Of a stretch of 64,000 nt of DNA, positions 1 to 8,985 are shown piece by piece; the stretch's first letter is position 1; every line of letters starts with the position of its first letter. The DNA is from Loktanella atrilutea. GTDB taxonomy: Bacteria; Pseudomonadota; Alphaproteobacteria; Rhodobacterales; Rhodobacteraceae. A program made the translations under genes and the position numbers. The DNA lies in NCBI RefSeq assembly GCF_900128995.1, contig NZ_FQUE01000001.1, positions 806,001 through 870,000 on the forward strand, read 5' to 3'. The notes below the pieces were generated by a model that did not search any database, was not told the origin of the DNA, and saw nothing but the letters and a program-made list of their open reading frames with translations.

Positions 1-121
1 GGCCGAGGGCGTCGAAGAGCGCCGCCCCCTTTTCCGCATCGACGGCCTGCGCTGTGGCGCCATTCAGCGTGGCGACGAGTGCCAGGGGGGCCAGGAACAG
101 GGAACGGGCGGCGTGCAGCAT
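1..121 (-). CDS. Exported protein of unknown function (N-terminal fragment)
   Basis: The ATG at 119-121 is preceded by GAGGA about 7 nt upstream on the minus strand, and the frame stays open to the window edge (40 codons visible). The visible N-terminus is a Sec-type signal peptide: a short basic stretch (HAAR), a hydrophobic core (SLFLAPLALVATL) and an AQA cleavage motif around residue 26. The mature part begins VDAEKGAALFDALG. The protein is therefore probably periplasmic. Too little is present to name a family. The rest of the gene lies off the left edge. Confidence 0.6.
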   Translation of the reverse strand, partial: MLHAARSLFLAPLALVATLNGATAQAVDAEKGAALFDALG

Positions 122-281
122 GGGGCATCCTCGGGGAACGGGGTAGCGACTTGATAGGGGCGAATGATGAATAATCCAAGCGCCGCCTTGGCTGCGCACG
201 ACAAAGTCAGCTTGTCGCGATGCAGGGGGTTGCGGTTTGCCCGGCCGCGTTCTAAATCCCCTGCCAAGACGGCCCCCGCGC

Positions 282-371
282 GGAGAGGTGACGGAGTGGT
301 CGAACGTGGCGGTCTCGAAAACCGTTGAGCCTGCAAGGGTTCCCAGGGTTCGAATCCCTGTCTCTCCGCCA
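282..371 (+). tRNA. tRNA-Ser (anticodon CGA)
   Basis: This is a 90-nt class II tRNA. The acceptor stem GGAGAGG (282-288) pairs with TCTCTCC (361-367, one G-U pair), followed by discriminator G368 and an encoded CCA at 369-371. The anticodon loop CTCGAAA gives anticodon CGA, reading UCG serine codons. A long variable arm and the T-loop GTTCGAAT are visible. The length and the G discriminator are typical of tRNA-Ser. Confidence 0.95.
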
Positions 372-399
372 TTTTCCTGATGACCGGTTCAAGATACCC

Positions 400-420
400 G
401 CCACCGCCCCTGCGGGTGGC
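400..420 (-). terminator. Hairpin downstream of the copolymerase gene
   Basis: GCCACC (400-405) pairs with GGTGGC (415-420), and further G+C pairs are possible in the loop. It sits about 40 nt beyond the stop codon of the leftward copolymerase gene and just beyond the tRNA-Ser 3' end, between the two converging genes. There is no U tract, so it is only a candidate terminator. Confidence 0.4.
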
Positions 421-460
421 AGGATCGCATTGCAGCCCTTCTGGCGAGAGGCTTTAGCCC

Positions 461-2611
461 TTACCACGAATTGCTGCGCTTTGGTCCGGTCAGGAGCGCG
501 GGTGTGTGGACGTTGTAGAGAGCGTAGCGCCGGGGCTTGACCCGGTTGATCACGGTCAGGATGCGGCCGATGTGCTGTTCGCGCAGTTCGTCGAGGGTCT
601 GTGCGACCAGATCGCGGGGGGTCCTGCCCCAACGGGTCACCAGCAACACCTGCGATACGGCACCGGCGATCCGGTCGACCGACACGCTGTCGCGCGGCGG
701 CGTGCCGATGATGACGACGCAAAGGCCCCGCGCGGCGGCGGCGGCGATCAGCGCCTTGATCGGGGCGTCGTCGTAGAGCGGCGGCAGCGGGCCGGTGCCG
801 CGCGACATCTTCATCTGTCCGGTCGCCGGATCGCGGCGCATCGCGGCATCGATGTTGACCTGACCCCGCAAATATTCGGCAAAGCCCGCACGCTTGTCCT
901 TCGCTTGGGACAGGCCGAACCGGCGGCGCTGCGGCAGGGTATCGACGATCAGGATCTGGCGCCCGTTGGCGGAGAGCGCCTGCCCGATCGCGGCGGCGAC
1001 GAAGCGGCAGCCGTCGCCCCTGCGCGTGGCGGTGATCAGCAGGCTGCTCGGGAATTCACCGCCGGAGGACGCGGCGATGCCGCGCACGAGCCTGTCCGCC
1101 GCATGGGTGAGCCGCGTGTCCGTGGCGGGACGCGTCCGGGCCCGCCCCGTCCGGCGCGACTGCGGTAGCAGGCCGACCGGCAGGACCGAGGGATCAGCCG
1201 CCAGCTGTCGGGGGCTGCGCACCGCCCGGTCGGTCAGGTCGAGGATACCGGCGCAGGTCAGTCCCAGCACCGCGCCGCCCAGAATGGCAATCAGAAGGTA
1301 GACCTTGCGCCCCCGTCCTTCCGGCCAGAGCGGCACGGCAGCGGGCGTCAGGACGTCGACATTCACCGCGGGGCGGCGCAGCACGGTTTCAAGCAGGCGG
1401 ATCTGGTCGTTCACGGTGTCCAGCTTTGTCGCCTGATCATCCGCCCGGGCGACCAGATTGGCCATGTCCAGTTCGCCGGCCGACAGTTGCGTCAGCTGAC
1501 CCTGTGCGGTGCCGCGTTTGGCCTGAAGGGCCGCTTCCTCCTGATCGATATGGACAAGTTGCGCGCGCATCGAAGCGGCCCAGTTCGACAGTTCCCGCCG
1601 GATCGCGTCCTTGAGGTCCGCGACCTGCGCGCGCTGGGTCTGCACGCCGCCGTAGCCGTCGCCGAAGAGGCTGGTCAGATGGGCCAGATCGCGTTCCTGC
1701 CGGTCGAGGGACTGGCGCAGCTGAGTCACCGCCGCGGTTTCGTTCAGGGGTGCGGGGCCGTTGTCGTTCAAGTTGGCCTCGACCGTGGCGACAGTGGCCG
1801 CAAGATCGGCGCGGCGGGCCTGCAGGTCCGCAAGCTGCTGGTTGAGCATGGTCAGCTGGGTCTCGTCCGCCGCGGCGTCCGAGCCGCCGGCCACGCCGGC
1901 CTGTGCGGTCCGCAGGGCCGCGATATCGGCGCGGGCCTGCGCGGTCCGGGCGGCCTGATCCTGTGCGCGCAGCCGCAACTGGTCGAGCGCCTCGGTCACG
2001 CGGGCGTCGCGATGCGCCGTCACCTCGTCCACGTAGGACGCGATGATCGCATTGGGCACCGCCGCCGCGACCTCCGGATCGGTCGAGCGGAAGGTCAGCT
2101 GGAGGATGTTCTCGGTCTGCCGCCAGACCGAGAGGCGGCCGTAGACGGCGGCGACGGCGCGGCTTGTCGCATCGCCCGGCGGCGTGGGTCCCGCATCGGC
2201 GGGGCTGATCCGCTGATGCAGCCGGGAAAGCCCGGTGACGGGCGCGAGCGCGGGATTGAATTCCGGCTTCCCGGTCAGGTTCAGGCGGTCCACGACCCGC
2301 TCCACCACGGTGCGTGCGCGCAGACGCTCGACTTCGTCGGACATGACGAAGACCTCGGCCGGCTGACCGTCCTCGACGCTGAGGACCGGGGTGACCAGAA
2401 AGCGCGCCTCAGCCTGATAAACCGGCACTATGGACAGGATGTAGGGCAGTGAAAGCAGTGTCACGAGGGCCGTGACCCCGAGGATGACGCCAAGCCTGCG
2501 CCGGACGAGCCGCACGAGAACCATCAGGTCGAGGTCATTCGCGGTCGGCGTGATCGCATCGGGCTCTGTCGTCTTGAGCCATGCGATACTGTTGCCGGAA
2601 ATCTGGTTCAT
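461..2611 (-). CDS. Exopolysaccharide chain-length/copolymerase protein with degenerate BY-kinase domain (ExoP/GumC-like)
   Basis: 716 residues. This is an inner-membrane polysaccharide copolymerase that controls chain length and links polymerisation to export. Residues about 40-60 are TM1, followed by a Wzz-type N-terminal domain (motif YQAEARFLVTP). A long Ala/Gln-rich coiled coil spans about 200-400, TM2 is at 437-457, and a cytosolic Rossmann domain follows from about 520. In active BY-kinases that domain has a Walker A GxxxxGKS/T, Walker A' and Walker B. Here the Walker A position reads ATRRGDGCRF (no Lys or Ser/Thr) and the Walker B position reads VVIIGTPP (Asp replaced by Gly). The C-terminus has only two nearby tyrosines (RRYALYN) instead of a Tyr cluster. 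I infer it cannot phosphorylate. The start overlaps the upstream glycosyltransferase stop (ATGA), so it is the last gene of the leftward export operon. Confidence 0.9.
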   Translation of the reverse strand: MNQISGNSIAWLKTTEPDAITPTANDLDLMVLVRLVRRRLGVILGVTALVTLLSLPYILSIVPVYQAEARFLVTPVLSVEDGQPAEVFVMSDEVERLRARTVVERVVDRLNLTGKPEFNPALAPVTGLSRLHQRISPADAGPTPPGDATSRAVAAVYGRLSVWRQTENILQLTFRSTDPEVAAAVPNAIIASYVDEVTAHRDARVTEALDQLRLRAQDQAARTAQARADIAALRTAQAGVAGGSDAAADETQLTMLNQQLADLQARRADLAATVATVEANLNDNGPAPLNETAAVTQLRQSLDRQERDLAHLTSLFGDGYGGVQTQRAQVADLKDAIRRELSNWAASMRAQLVHIDQEEAALQAKRGTAQGQLTQLSAGELDMANLVARADDQATKLDTVNDQIRLLETVLRRPAVNVDVLTPAAVPLWPEGRGRKVYLLIAILGGAVLGLTCAGILDLTDRAVRSPRQLAADPSVLPVGLLPQSRRTGRARTRPATDTRLTHAADRLVRGIAASSGGEFPSSLLITATRRGDGCRFVAAAIGQALSANGRQILIVDTLPQRRRFGLSQAKDKRAGFAEYLRGQVNIDAAMRRDPATGQMKMSRGTGPLPPLYDDAPIKALIAAAAARGLCVVIIGTPPRDSVSVDRIAGAVSQVLLVTRWGRTPRDLVAQTLDELREQHIGRILTVINRVKPRRYALYNVHTPALLTGPKRSNSW

Positions 2612-3747
2612 GCCGCACCTCTTTGCAAGTCTCGGGTCGTGCAGGCCTGTTCGGCGGTCGCGCGGTAGATCTGGTCCAGATGCGCGGTATAGGCCGCGAT
2701 ACTGAAATATTGCAGGTAATGGGCCCGTCCCGCGCGCGACAGCGCGGCGCGTTCCGTCCCGTCCGCGATCAGACGCGCCAGCGTCGCGGCCAGCGCCGTC
2801 ACGTCGCCGACGGGCACGAAGACACCGGTGATGCCGTTGGTCAGCACCTCGCCATGGGCGCCGACGGGCGTTGTCACGACGGCGAGCCCGTGCGCCAGAC
2901 CTTCAAGGACGGCCATCGCCATTCCCTCGCCGTGGGAGGGCAGCACGAGGATGTCGAAGCGGCGGCACAAGGCGTCGACCTGCGCGGCGTTCAGCCAGCC
3001 GGTCAGCGTCACCCGGTCCGACAGCCCTAGGGCCGCGGCCTCTGCGCGGTAGGTCGCGACCGGGCCGTCGCCAGCCAGCACCGCCTGCCAGGGCAACGCG
3101 GCGAGCGCGGGATCGGCCAGCGCGCGAAGAAGTTCGGGCACACCCTTGCGGGGGCCGAGTTGACCGAGGAAGAGCAGGCGCACCGGGGCAGCCCCGGTCT
3201 GCGGTACGGCCACCGCCGGGCCGGGGTCGGGCACCGCGTTGTGCAGCACCGTGACCTTGTCCGTGCCATGCCCCAGCAGGTTGAAGACCGTACGCCGGTC
3301 CCGCTGACCGAGGACCAGCACGCCGTCGGCACCGGCGAACATGCGCCGGATTGCCCGCAACTGCCGCGGGGACCGCGCCGCCAGATCGGTCGCGTAGTCG
3401 TAGTCGTGCAGGTGCAGCAGATGGGTGCAGCCCAGCGCCCGGGCCCAGGCGGTCAGGATCAGCTTGCGGCGGGTACTGCCGCGCCCGGCGACATGGATGT
3501 GGTGGACGGTCTGCGGCGCGGTGACGCGGCTGACGGCCATGGCGCACAGGGCATGGGCCAACCGCAGGGCGGAGGTTGCCGGGCTGAACCGTGTGCCGCG
3601 CGTGTCGATGACGCGGTGGTCGGCCTGGCCGTCGGCGAACTTGATGTATCCGACGAGCCGGCCGATCCCGCCACCGGACTCTGTCCCGCCGGGCAGGTAG
3701 TGACAGATGTTCAGGGCTTTGCGGGTCGTTGTGGGTGCCACATTCAT
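2608..3747 (-). CDS. Glycosyltransferase family 4
   Basis: 379 residues from ATG 3747, chosen because AAAGGA lies 9 nt upstream; an in-frame upstream extension lacks family similarity. It has the GT-B fold. The N-terminal domain begins ALNICHYLPGG with a glycine-rich loop (GTESGGGIGR). The C-terminal GT4 nucleotide-sugar domain starts near LLFLGQLGPRKGVPELL and carries the E-x7-E motif HGEGMAMAVLEGLAHG. It should act at the cytosolic face, adding one sugar to the lipid-linked repeat unit. It overlaps the copolymerase gene by 4 nt and lies 80 nt after another GT4 gene. Sugar specificity cannot be read from the sequence. Confidence 0.88.
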   Translation of the reverse strand: MNVAPTTTRKALNICHYLPGGTESGGGIGRLVGYIKFADGQADHRVIDTRGTRFSPATSALRLAHALCAMAVSRVTAPQTVHHIHVAGRGSTRRKLILTAWARALGCTHLLHLHDYDYATDLAARSPRQLRAIRRMFAGADGVLVLGQRDRRTVFNLLGHGTDKVTVLHNAVPDPGPAVAVPQTGAAPVRLLFLGQLGPRKGVPELLRALADPALAALPWQAVLAGDGPVATYRAEAAALGLSDRVTLTGWLNAAQVDALCRRFDILVLPSHGEGMAMAVLEGLAHGLAVVTTPVGAHGEVLTNGITGVFVPVGDVTALAATLARLIADGTERAALSRAGRAHYLQYFSIAAYTAHLDQIYRATAEQACTTRDLQRGAA

Positions 3748-3827
3748 ACAGGATATCCTTTCGGACGGCTGAACGTCCGGGGCAGTGTCGGACAGGACCC
3801 GCGGCCCGGCAATCGGGCCGACCGATA

Positions 3828-4955
3828 TCAGGCCCATCCCTTTGATCCGGCGCGCTTGGCCTTTTGGTGGACGTCGGCGTAGAGGTTTTCAGCCAGTGTG
3901 CCGACCCGGTCCGCCCCGATCGCCCCTGCGGCCCATGCCCTTGCGGCATCGCCATGGCGGCCGCGCAGGGCCGGGTCCTGGGCCAGCCGCGCGATCGCTT
4001 CTGCCAGCGCCGCCGGATCGTTCGGCGGTACCACGAGGCCCAGGTGGTGCGGCAGCACCGTGGCGCGCAACTCGCCGACGTCCGTAACCACAGCGGGGAC
4101 GCCGAAGGTCGCGGCGACCGGCAACACACCGCTTTGCGAGGCCTCGGTATAGGGCAGGACCACCAGATCGGTGGCCCGGAAGAGGGCGGCGACCTCGGCG
4201 TCCGGGATGAAGCGATTGTGGATCACGTAGCGGCCGGGGTCGCCCATCAGGGCGCGCAAGGCGTGCGGATCGTCGCCGCGCCCGGCGATCGTGATGCGCA
4301 GACCCGGGATGCGGTCGCCCAGCAGGTGCTCTGCCCGGATCAGCTGGTCCAGCCCCTTGTAGGCGAAGATGCGTCCGAACAGCAGGACGTCGAAGGCGTC
4401 GGAGCGGTCGGTCTGGTCGGGTTGCGTGGCGACGGCAAGGTCCGCGTAGCGGCGGATCGCCGGGTGCGGCAGGATGTGGATCCGGTCCCCCGGAATGTCG
4501 AAGACCCTTTGCGCGGCGCGGGCCAGCGTCGGGCCATGGACCACGACATGGCGGGACAGGCGCGCCATCAGCCGCGGCGCCCAGCCGGGCAGGACGGCGG
4601 TGTCGCGGTCGCCGGGATGCAGGCTGACATCGTGGACCGTCGTGATCACCGGCACCGGTCTCCACAGCGGCACCGCGAGGTTGAGCCAGAGGTGCGTATT
4701 GCTGAGGACGTGGATCAGGTCCGGCGCCTCTGCCCGGATCAGGCGGGTCAGCTGCCAGAGGAACGCGAGATTCGCGAGACTGCGGTGCCGGGGCCAGTCG
4801 ATCAGGCGGACCGTCACCTGCGGGTCGAAGAACGGCAGGGCCGCGGCGAATCGGTCGCGCGGCACGATCAGCGTCACCGGCATCCGGCTTGCGACGGCAT
4901 TCGCAAAGGCGATGGTGTAGTCGAAGGGCTCTCCTCCGATCAGAAGCACCCTCAC
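3828..4955 (-). CDS. Glycosyltransferase family 4
   Basis: 375 residues from GTG 4955, which gives the N-terminus VRVLLIGGEPFDYTIAFANA with AGGG about 9 nt upstream. A GTG at 4985 is an alternative. The acceptor domain is followed by a donor domain starting near DVLLFGRIFAYKGLDQLIRA. The donor-site motif is TEASQSGVLPVAATFGVPAV, where the second Glu of E-x7-E is replaced, as in a subset of GT4 enzymes. It probably adds a sugar to the growing repeat unit. It is the middle gene of the leftward operon, 114 nt after the export-protein gene. Confidence 0.86.
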   Translation of the reverse strand: MRVLLIGGEPFDYTIAFANAVASRMPVTLIVPRDRFAAALPFFDPQVTVRLIDWPRHRSLANLAFLWQLTRLIRAEAPDLIHVLSNTHLWLNLAVPLWRPVPVITTVHDVSLHPGDRDTAVLPGWAPRLMARLSRHVVVHGPTLARAAQRVFDIPGDRIHILPHPAIRRYADLAVATQPDQTDRSDAFDVLLFGRIFAYKGLDQLIRAEHLLGDRIPGLRITIAGRGDDPHALRALMGDPGRYVIHNRFIPDAEVAALFRATDLVVLPYTEASQSGVLPVAATFGVPAVVTDVGELRATVLPHHLGLVVPPNDPAALAEAIARLAQDPALRGRHGDAARAWAAGAIGADRVGTLAENLYADVHQKAKRAGSKGWA

Positions 4956-5069
4956 GATGCGGGGCCCTGCACGAGGATGTCGCACCCGCGGCCCCTGCCC
5001 TTGCGGGCCCGCAGGCGCGGATCGTGTCCGGCGAAGATGACGCGGGGTTTCATCGCGGGTCTGCCCCTG

Positions 5070-6308
5070 TCAGCCGCGCGGCCCGGACAGGGGCAGGCTG
5101 ACGTCGACGACGTCGCCGGGGTTGATCTCTGTATCCATCGTCGCGGGCAGCGCCTGTGGTTCCGCCCCGGCGGCCCGGAAGATCTGCACGACCGGCACGA
5201 TCCGGTCGGCGGGCGCATCCTCGGGTGCGCGACCGGCGGCGAGGAGACGACCCTGCAGCGCCTCGAGGGCCGCGACCTGTTCGGTGCGCGCGCCCAGCGC
5301 CTTTCGCAGCGCCTCGCGGGTGGCGATCCTGCGGGCGGTCAGGTCGGCCTCGGTCTGGTGGCGGATGGTTTCCTGATTCTGGCGGGCCCGGGCGGCAAAG
5401 GTCTGGTTCTCCAGCAGGTCACGGGCCAGACGGCTTTCCTCGCGCTCCAGTTCCTGCAGGCGCGGACGAGGCGCGACACCACGCGCCACCAAATCGCGCA
5501 TCGCCTCGACCTCGGCGTGCTGGTCGGCCTGCGCATCGGTCTGGTGCTTTGCCAGCTGGTCCAGCACGTCGAGTTCCACCGCCGTCAGCGTCAGCGCCGT
5601 GTCGGCGTAGGCGCGGTCGTTGGCGCGGCCCGCGATCACGTCATGCAGCTGCGCTGAATCGAGGTCCTCGATCCGAGGGAGGCCGTCGTCATCACCGGCG
5701 GGCGTCGCATTGACCGGCGCCGGTGGCGGCGCCGCGTCCGAGAGTTCCGCACGCAGGCGGGCGATCTCGCTGTCAGTCGCCATCAGCTCTGCGGTGCTGG
5801 CCCGTTGCCTTGCAAGCAATTCGATGATGTCGCCAAGCCCGGTCGACGCCGCCTCTTCGGAGGTCGCGATTCCGCCGGCGGCGATGATCGCCTGCCGGAC
5901 GGTCAGGCCGGGCCGGAACGGCACCTCGCCGCTCGTCTTGACCAGTCCGCCGACATAGACCGCGCGGTATTGCGACACTTCCACCAGCACCACGGGATCG
6001 CGGAGGATATCGCGCGCCACGAGGGTTTCCGCCACGCGGGTCTGGATCGCGTCCAGCGACAGGCCCGCGACACTGATGCCGCCGACCAGCGGCAGGCGGA
6101 TGCGGCCGTCCACGTCGACGGGGCAATCTCGGGTCATTTCGGGCGCACCCGTGACGGCGACATAGAGCACATCGCCACGCGCCACGGGGGTTTCGGCCAA
6201 GGCCGGCAGCGTGGCAAGGCAGAGGGCGACCAACGTGCCGCCAAGCTGGCGGCAGAAGGTGGGGATGGGCGGAACGATCACCGGTCGCGGACCTTTCGGC
6301 TGGATCAT
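5070..6308 (-). CDS. Periplasmic/outer-membrane polysaccharide export protein (ExoF-like)
   Basis: 412 residues from ATG 6308. The longer open frame upstream would run into the divergent polymerase gene and is non-homologous. A signal peptide covers about residues 20-38 (LVALCLATLPALA-ETP) and has no lipobox cysteine. The Poly_export domain follows (ARGDVLYVAV, DVDGRIRLPLVGGISVAG), then an SLBB-like segment (YRAVYVGGLVKTSGEVPFRPG). The second half, about residues 190-350, is a charged coiled coil rich in Glu, Ala and Gln, as in the rhizobial ExoF class of similar length. It should form or line the periplasmic export path with the copolymerase. It is the first gene of the leftward operon. Confidence 0.88.
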   Translation of the reverse strand: MIQPKGPRPVIVPPIPTFCRQLGGTLVALCLATLPALAETPVARGDVLYVAVTGAPEMTRDCPVDVDGRIRLPLVGGISVAGLSLDAIQTRVAETLVARDILRDPVVLVEVSQYRAVYVGGLVKTSGEVPFRPGLTVRQAIIAAGGIATSEEAASTGLGDIIELLARQRASTAELMATDSEIARLRAELSDAAPPPAPVNATPAGDDDGLPRIEDLDSAQLHDVIAGRANDRAYADTALTLTAVELDVLDQLAKHQTDAQADQHAEVEAMRDLVARGVAPRPRLQELEREESRLARDLLENQTFAARARQNQETIRHQTEADLTARRIATREALRKALGARTEQVAALEALQGRLLAAGRAPEDAPADRIVPVVQIFRAAGAEPQALPATMDTEINPGDVVDVSLPLSGPRG

Positions 6309-6552
6309 CGGCTGCGCGGCGGCAGTCGGGTCGGGTCGATCGTAGCGCCGTCGCGTCGCACACCGAACCTGACCATCCGTTGCAAACGCGGCCCGTCGAT
6401 TATCCGATCTGGGGAGGCCGGGGGGGCCGCCACCACCGGATGGCGGGCCGTCGCACCGAAGGGCCACGTTTGCACGGCAAGGCGATCCCGGTCTGATGAT
6501 CGCAACGGGTCGTCCGGCGTCGCACCCGTCCACCCGCGCGAAAGGGCCCACG
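6309..6552. promoter_or_regulatory. Divergent promoter region between the two exopolysaccharide operons
   Basis: 244 nt separates the start of the leftward export operon from the start of the rightward polymerase operon, so promoters for both must lie here. The stretch is G+C-rich with no clear -35/-10 pair. I see no obvious palindromic operator. Frames open across it lack any recognisable domain. Confidence 0.5.
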
Positions 6553-7833
6553 ATGAACCGACCGGCAGAGGGTCTGACACCCGCCCTGACCGCCCCGGAC
6601 GGGCTGCGGCTCGGCTGGCGCAGGCTGGAATGGTGGGGTGCGTCGATCGCCCTGTTCCTGCAGACGGGCGCCGTCTTTCCCTTGTTGCTGATGGTGCAGA
6701 ACGGCGAGCTTGGCGATGCAGAGCGGGCGCGTCTGCGCCTGCTGCAACTGCCCGTCATCGCCATCGTCGGTCTTTTGCTGCCGCGCCATGCGACCGCCCT
6801 GATCGTCGCGCTGCGCCGGTCGCTGCCGCTGGTCCTGCTGATCGGACTGACCGTCGTGTCCGTCCTGTGGTCGATCGAGGCGCCGCTGACCCTGCGCCGC
6901 GCCATCTCTCTGGTTGTGACCTGCCTGCTGGCTGCGCTGCTGGCGATCCGCTTTTCCCCGCGGCAGCTGCTGCTGCTGACCTCGGGCGTCATCGGCGCCT
7001 GCCTTTGGCTGAGCCTTGCCGCCGCCGTGCTTGCGCCCGGTGCCGCGTGGAGCCCCGATGGCGAGGGGTTGCGTGGCGTCTATACCCACAAGAACGTGCT
7101 GGGCTGGGCGGCTGCCATCGGCTTTGTCTGCGGTCTGGCGCTTTGGCGGGATGCGCAGCGCGCGCTGCACCGGCGCGGGTTCTGCCTGACGGGCGCGGCG
7201 CTGGGCTGCCTGATCCTGTCCGGGTCGGGCACCGGGGTCATCTGTGCCGCGGTGGCGGTCGTGCTTTTCCTCTTTCACGCCGGTCTGGCGCGCACGCGGG
7301 GGCTGATGCGCCTCGTCTGGCTGCAGAGCGCGGCGCTGTTGGTCGGTGGCGTGGTTCTTGGCGGCCGTTCGCTGCTGGTCCATGTGCTGGACGCGCTGGG
7401 CAAGGACGCGACCTTGACCGGCCGCCTGCCCCTGTGGGATCTGGTCGATGCCCGCATCGCGGTGAAGCCCTGGCTGGGCTACGGCTACCAGTCGTTCTGG
7501 ACGCCCGGCACCTTCGGCAACGACCTGATCGCCGCGGCTTTGCAATGGAACCCGCCCCATGCCCACAACGGTTTCCGCGACACGCTGCTGAGCGTCGGTC
7601 TGCTGGGACTGGCGCTGCTGATCTGGGTCCTGCTGCGGGCGATCCGGCAGGGGGCCGCGCTGCAGGCGCGCGCGCCGCAGGACGGCTGGATCTGGCTGAA
7701 CGTCCTGATCGGCGTCATGATCGCGATGAACCTGACGGAAAGCAACCTGCTGGCGCAGAATGACGTCCAGTGGCTGCTGCTGGCCACGGCGATCGTCATG
7801 CTGGGACTGCGTGCGCCACAGCCTGCCGACTGA
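6553..7833 (+). CDS. O-antigen ligase/ExoQ-like polysaccharide polymerase (Wzy_C)
   Basis: 426 residues from ATG 6553, with AAAGGG about 10 nt upstream. This is a polytopic inner-membrane protein with about ten hydrophobic segments. The Wzy_C signature region is present: SVLWSIEAPLTLRRA, then GVYTHKNVLG, and later a periplasmic loop with GRLPLWDLVDARIAVKPWLG followed by GYGYQSFW. Proteins of this family join lipid-linked repeat units (polymerases such as ExoQ) or transfer polymer to an acceptor. Next to an ExoF/ExoP-type system, polymerase is the better guess. It opens the rightward operon, 244 nt from the divergent export operon. Confidence 0.88.
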   Translation: MNRPAEGLTPALTAPDGLRLGWRRLEWWGASIALFLQTGAVFPLLLMVQNGELGDAERARLRLLQLPVIAIVGLLLPRHATALIVALRRSLPLVLLIGLTVVSVLWSIEAPLTLRRAISLVVTCLLAALLAIRFSPRQLLLLTSGVIGACLWLSLAAAVLAPGAAWSPDGEGLRGVYTHKNVLGWAAAIGFVCGLALWRDAQRALHRRGFCLTGAALGCLILSGSGTGVICAAVAVVLFLFHAGLARTRGLMRLVWLQSAALLVGGVVLGGRSLLVHVLDALGKDATLTGRLPLWDLVDARIAVKPWLGYGYQSFWTPGTFGNDLIAAALQWNPPHAHNGFRDTLLSVGLLGLALLIWVLLRAIRQGAALQARAPQDGWIWLNVLIGVMIAMNLTESNLLAQNDVQWLLLATAIVMLGLRAPQPAD

Positions 7834-8091
7834 CGCCCCGGCCTGTCCCATCACGTCCTGCACGTCATCCGCTTGCGGACCTGCATCCGACGGAGCGCGG
7901 TGGGCAACGGCACCTCTGGCAGACGGGATCATCCGATTGGCGGACGCCGCCCTCCTTCCACTGCGGACGGTGGATGCAGGAGGAGGACAGGATCAGCGAT
8001 AGGGCTGCGCGCATCGCCGATCTATCGACTTCCCAACTTTCGGGTCGCGCTCCTAGGGTCTCGTATCGTCCGGCCACTCAGGAGGACTCCG

Positions 8092-8958
8092 ATGATCCCC
8101 GGCACTGCCCTCACCACAGACCCCGCAATCGACCGACTGGACAGCATCAACGTGCTGGGCGTCGCCGTCTCGGACCTCGACATGGCGCGGGCGGTCCGGC
8201 TGGTGGGCGCGGCGGTGCGCATGCGGACCCGCGGCTATATCTGCATCTGCGGCGCGCATGGCGTCGTGGAATGTCAGGCGGACCCGGCGCTGCAGCGCGT
8301 CTTCAACGGTGCGATGGCGGTCACGCCCGACGGGATGCCGCTGGTCTGGGCCTTGCGTGGGGCGGGACATGCGCAGGCCGGCCGCGTCTATGGACCCGAC
8401 CTGATGCGCAACATGCTGGACACCGGCCGCACGGCGGGCCTGCGGCATTTCCTTTACGGCACTACCCCCGCCACGCTGGCGAAACTGACAGCGCAGATCG
8501 GGCGGCGCTATCCCGGTGCAATCATCGCCGGCAGCTATGCGCCGCCGTTCCGGCCCCTGACGCCCGACGAGGAACGTCACTTCGCGGATGTGATCAACGG
8601 CGCGGCAGCCGACATCGTCTGGGTCGGGCTGAGCACGCCCAAGCAGGACCGCTGGATGGCCGCGATGCGCGACCGGCTGGAGGCGCCGGTGCTGATCGGC
8701 GTCGGCGCCGCCTTCGATTTCCTCGCCGGCAACACACGGTCCGCGCCCCCCGTCCTGCAACGTGCGGGGCTGGAATGGGCGTTCCGGCTGGCGACCGAAC
8801 CGCGTCGCCTGTGGCGGCGCTATGTCCGGATCGTGCCGCTTTACCTGATGCTGCGCGGATTGCAGCGCGCCGGACTGCGGCACTTTCCGATCGAGTGGCC
8901 GACCCCGTCCACGCCGCCGCAGGGCGTCAGTGGCGCCGACCCCGCCGCCACGACGTAA
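8092..8958 (+). CDS. WecG/TagA/CpsF family glycosyltransferase
   Basis: 288 residues from ATG 8092, supported by AGGAGG 8 nt upstream. In-frame sequence 5' of this lacks a family match. Family motifs are clear: VAVSDLDMARAV near the N-terminus, the donor-binding TPDGMPLVW, YGPDLM, and the conserved GLSTPKQDRWMA. The C-terminal LATEPRRLWRRY is typical of GT26 enzymes, which transfer a sugar such as ManNAc(A), glucuronate or a related residue to a polyprenyl-PP-linked acceptor at the membrane. 258 nt separates it from the polymerase gene, so it may have its own promoter. The initiating sugar transferase follows after 27 nt, consistent with transfer of the second sugar. Confidence 0.9.
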   Translation: MIPGTALTTDPAIDRLDSINVLGVAVSDLDMARAVRLVGAAVRMRTRGYICICGAHGVVECQADPALQRVFNGAMAVTPDGMPLVWALRGAGHAQAGRVYGPDLMRNMLDTGRTAGLRHFLYGTTPATLAKLTAQIGRRYPGAIIAGSYAPPFRPLTPDEERHFADVINGAAADIVWVGLSTPKQDRWMAAMRDRLEAPVLIGVGAAFDFLAGNTRSAPPVLQRAGLEWAFRLATEPRRLWRRYVRIVPLYLMLRGLQRAGLRHFPIEWPTPSTPPQGVSGADPAATT

Positions 8959-8985
8959 TGCGTCCCTGCATAAAAGGTTGCCAAG

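Noticed and set aside
6309-6992. N-terminal extension of the export protein up to 6992
   Set aside because: The added residues lie over the polymerase gene and its promoter, are unlike the family, and would place the signal peptide far inside the protein.
6400-7932. 510-codon open frame on the minus strand opposite the polymerase gene
   Set aside because: The composition is dominated by Arg, Gln, Asp and Gly without hydrophobic cores, as expected of the complement of a G+C-rich gene. The plus-strand product has clear Wzy_C motifs.
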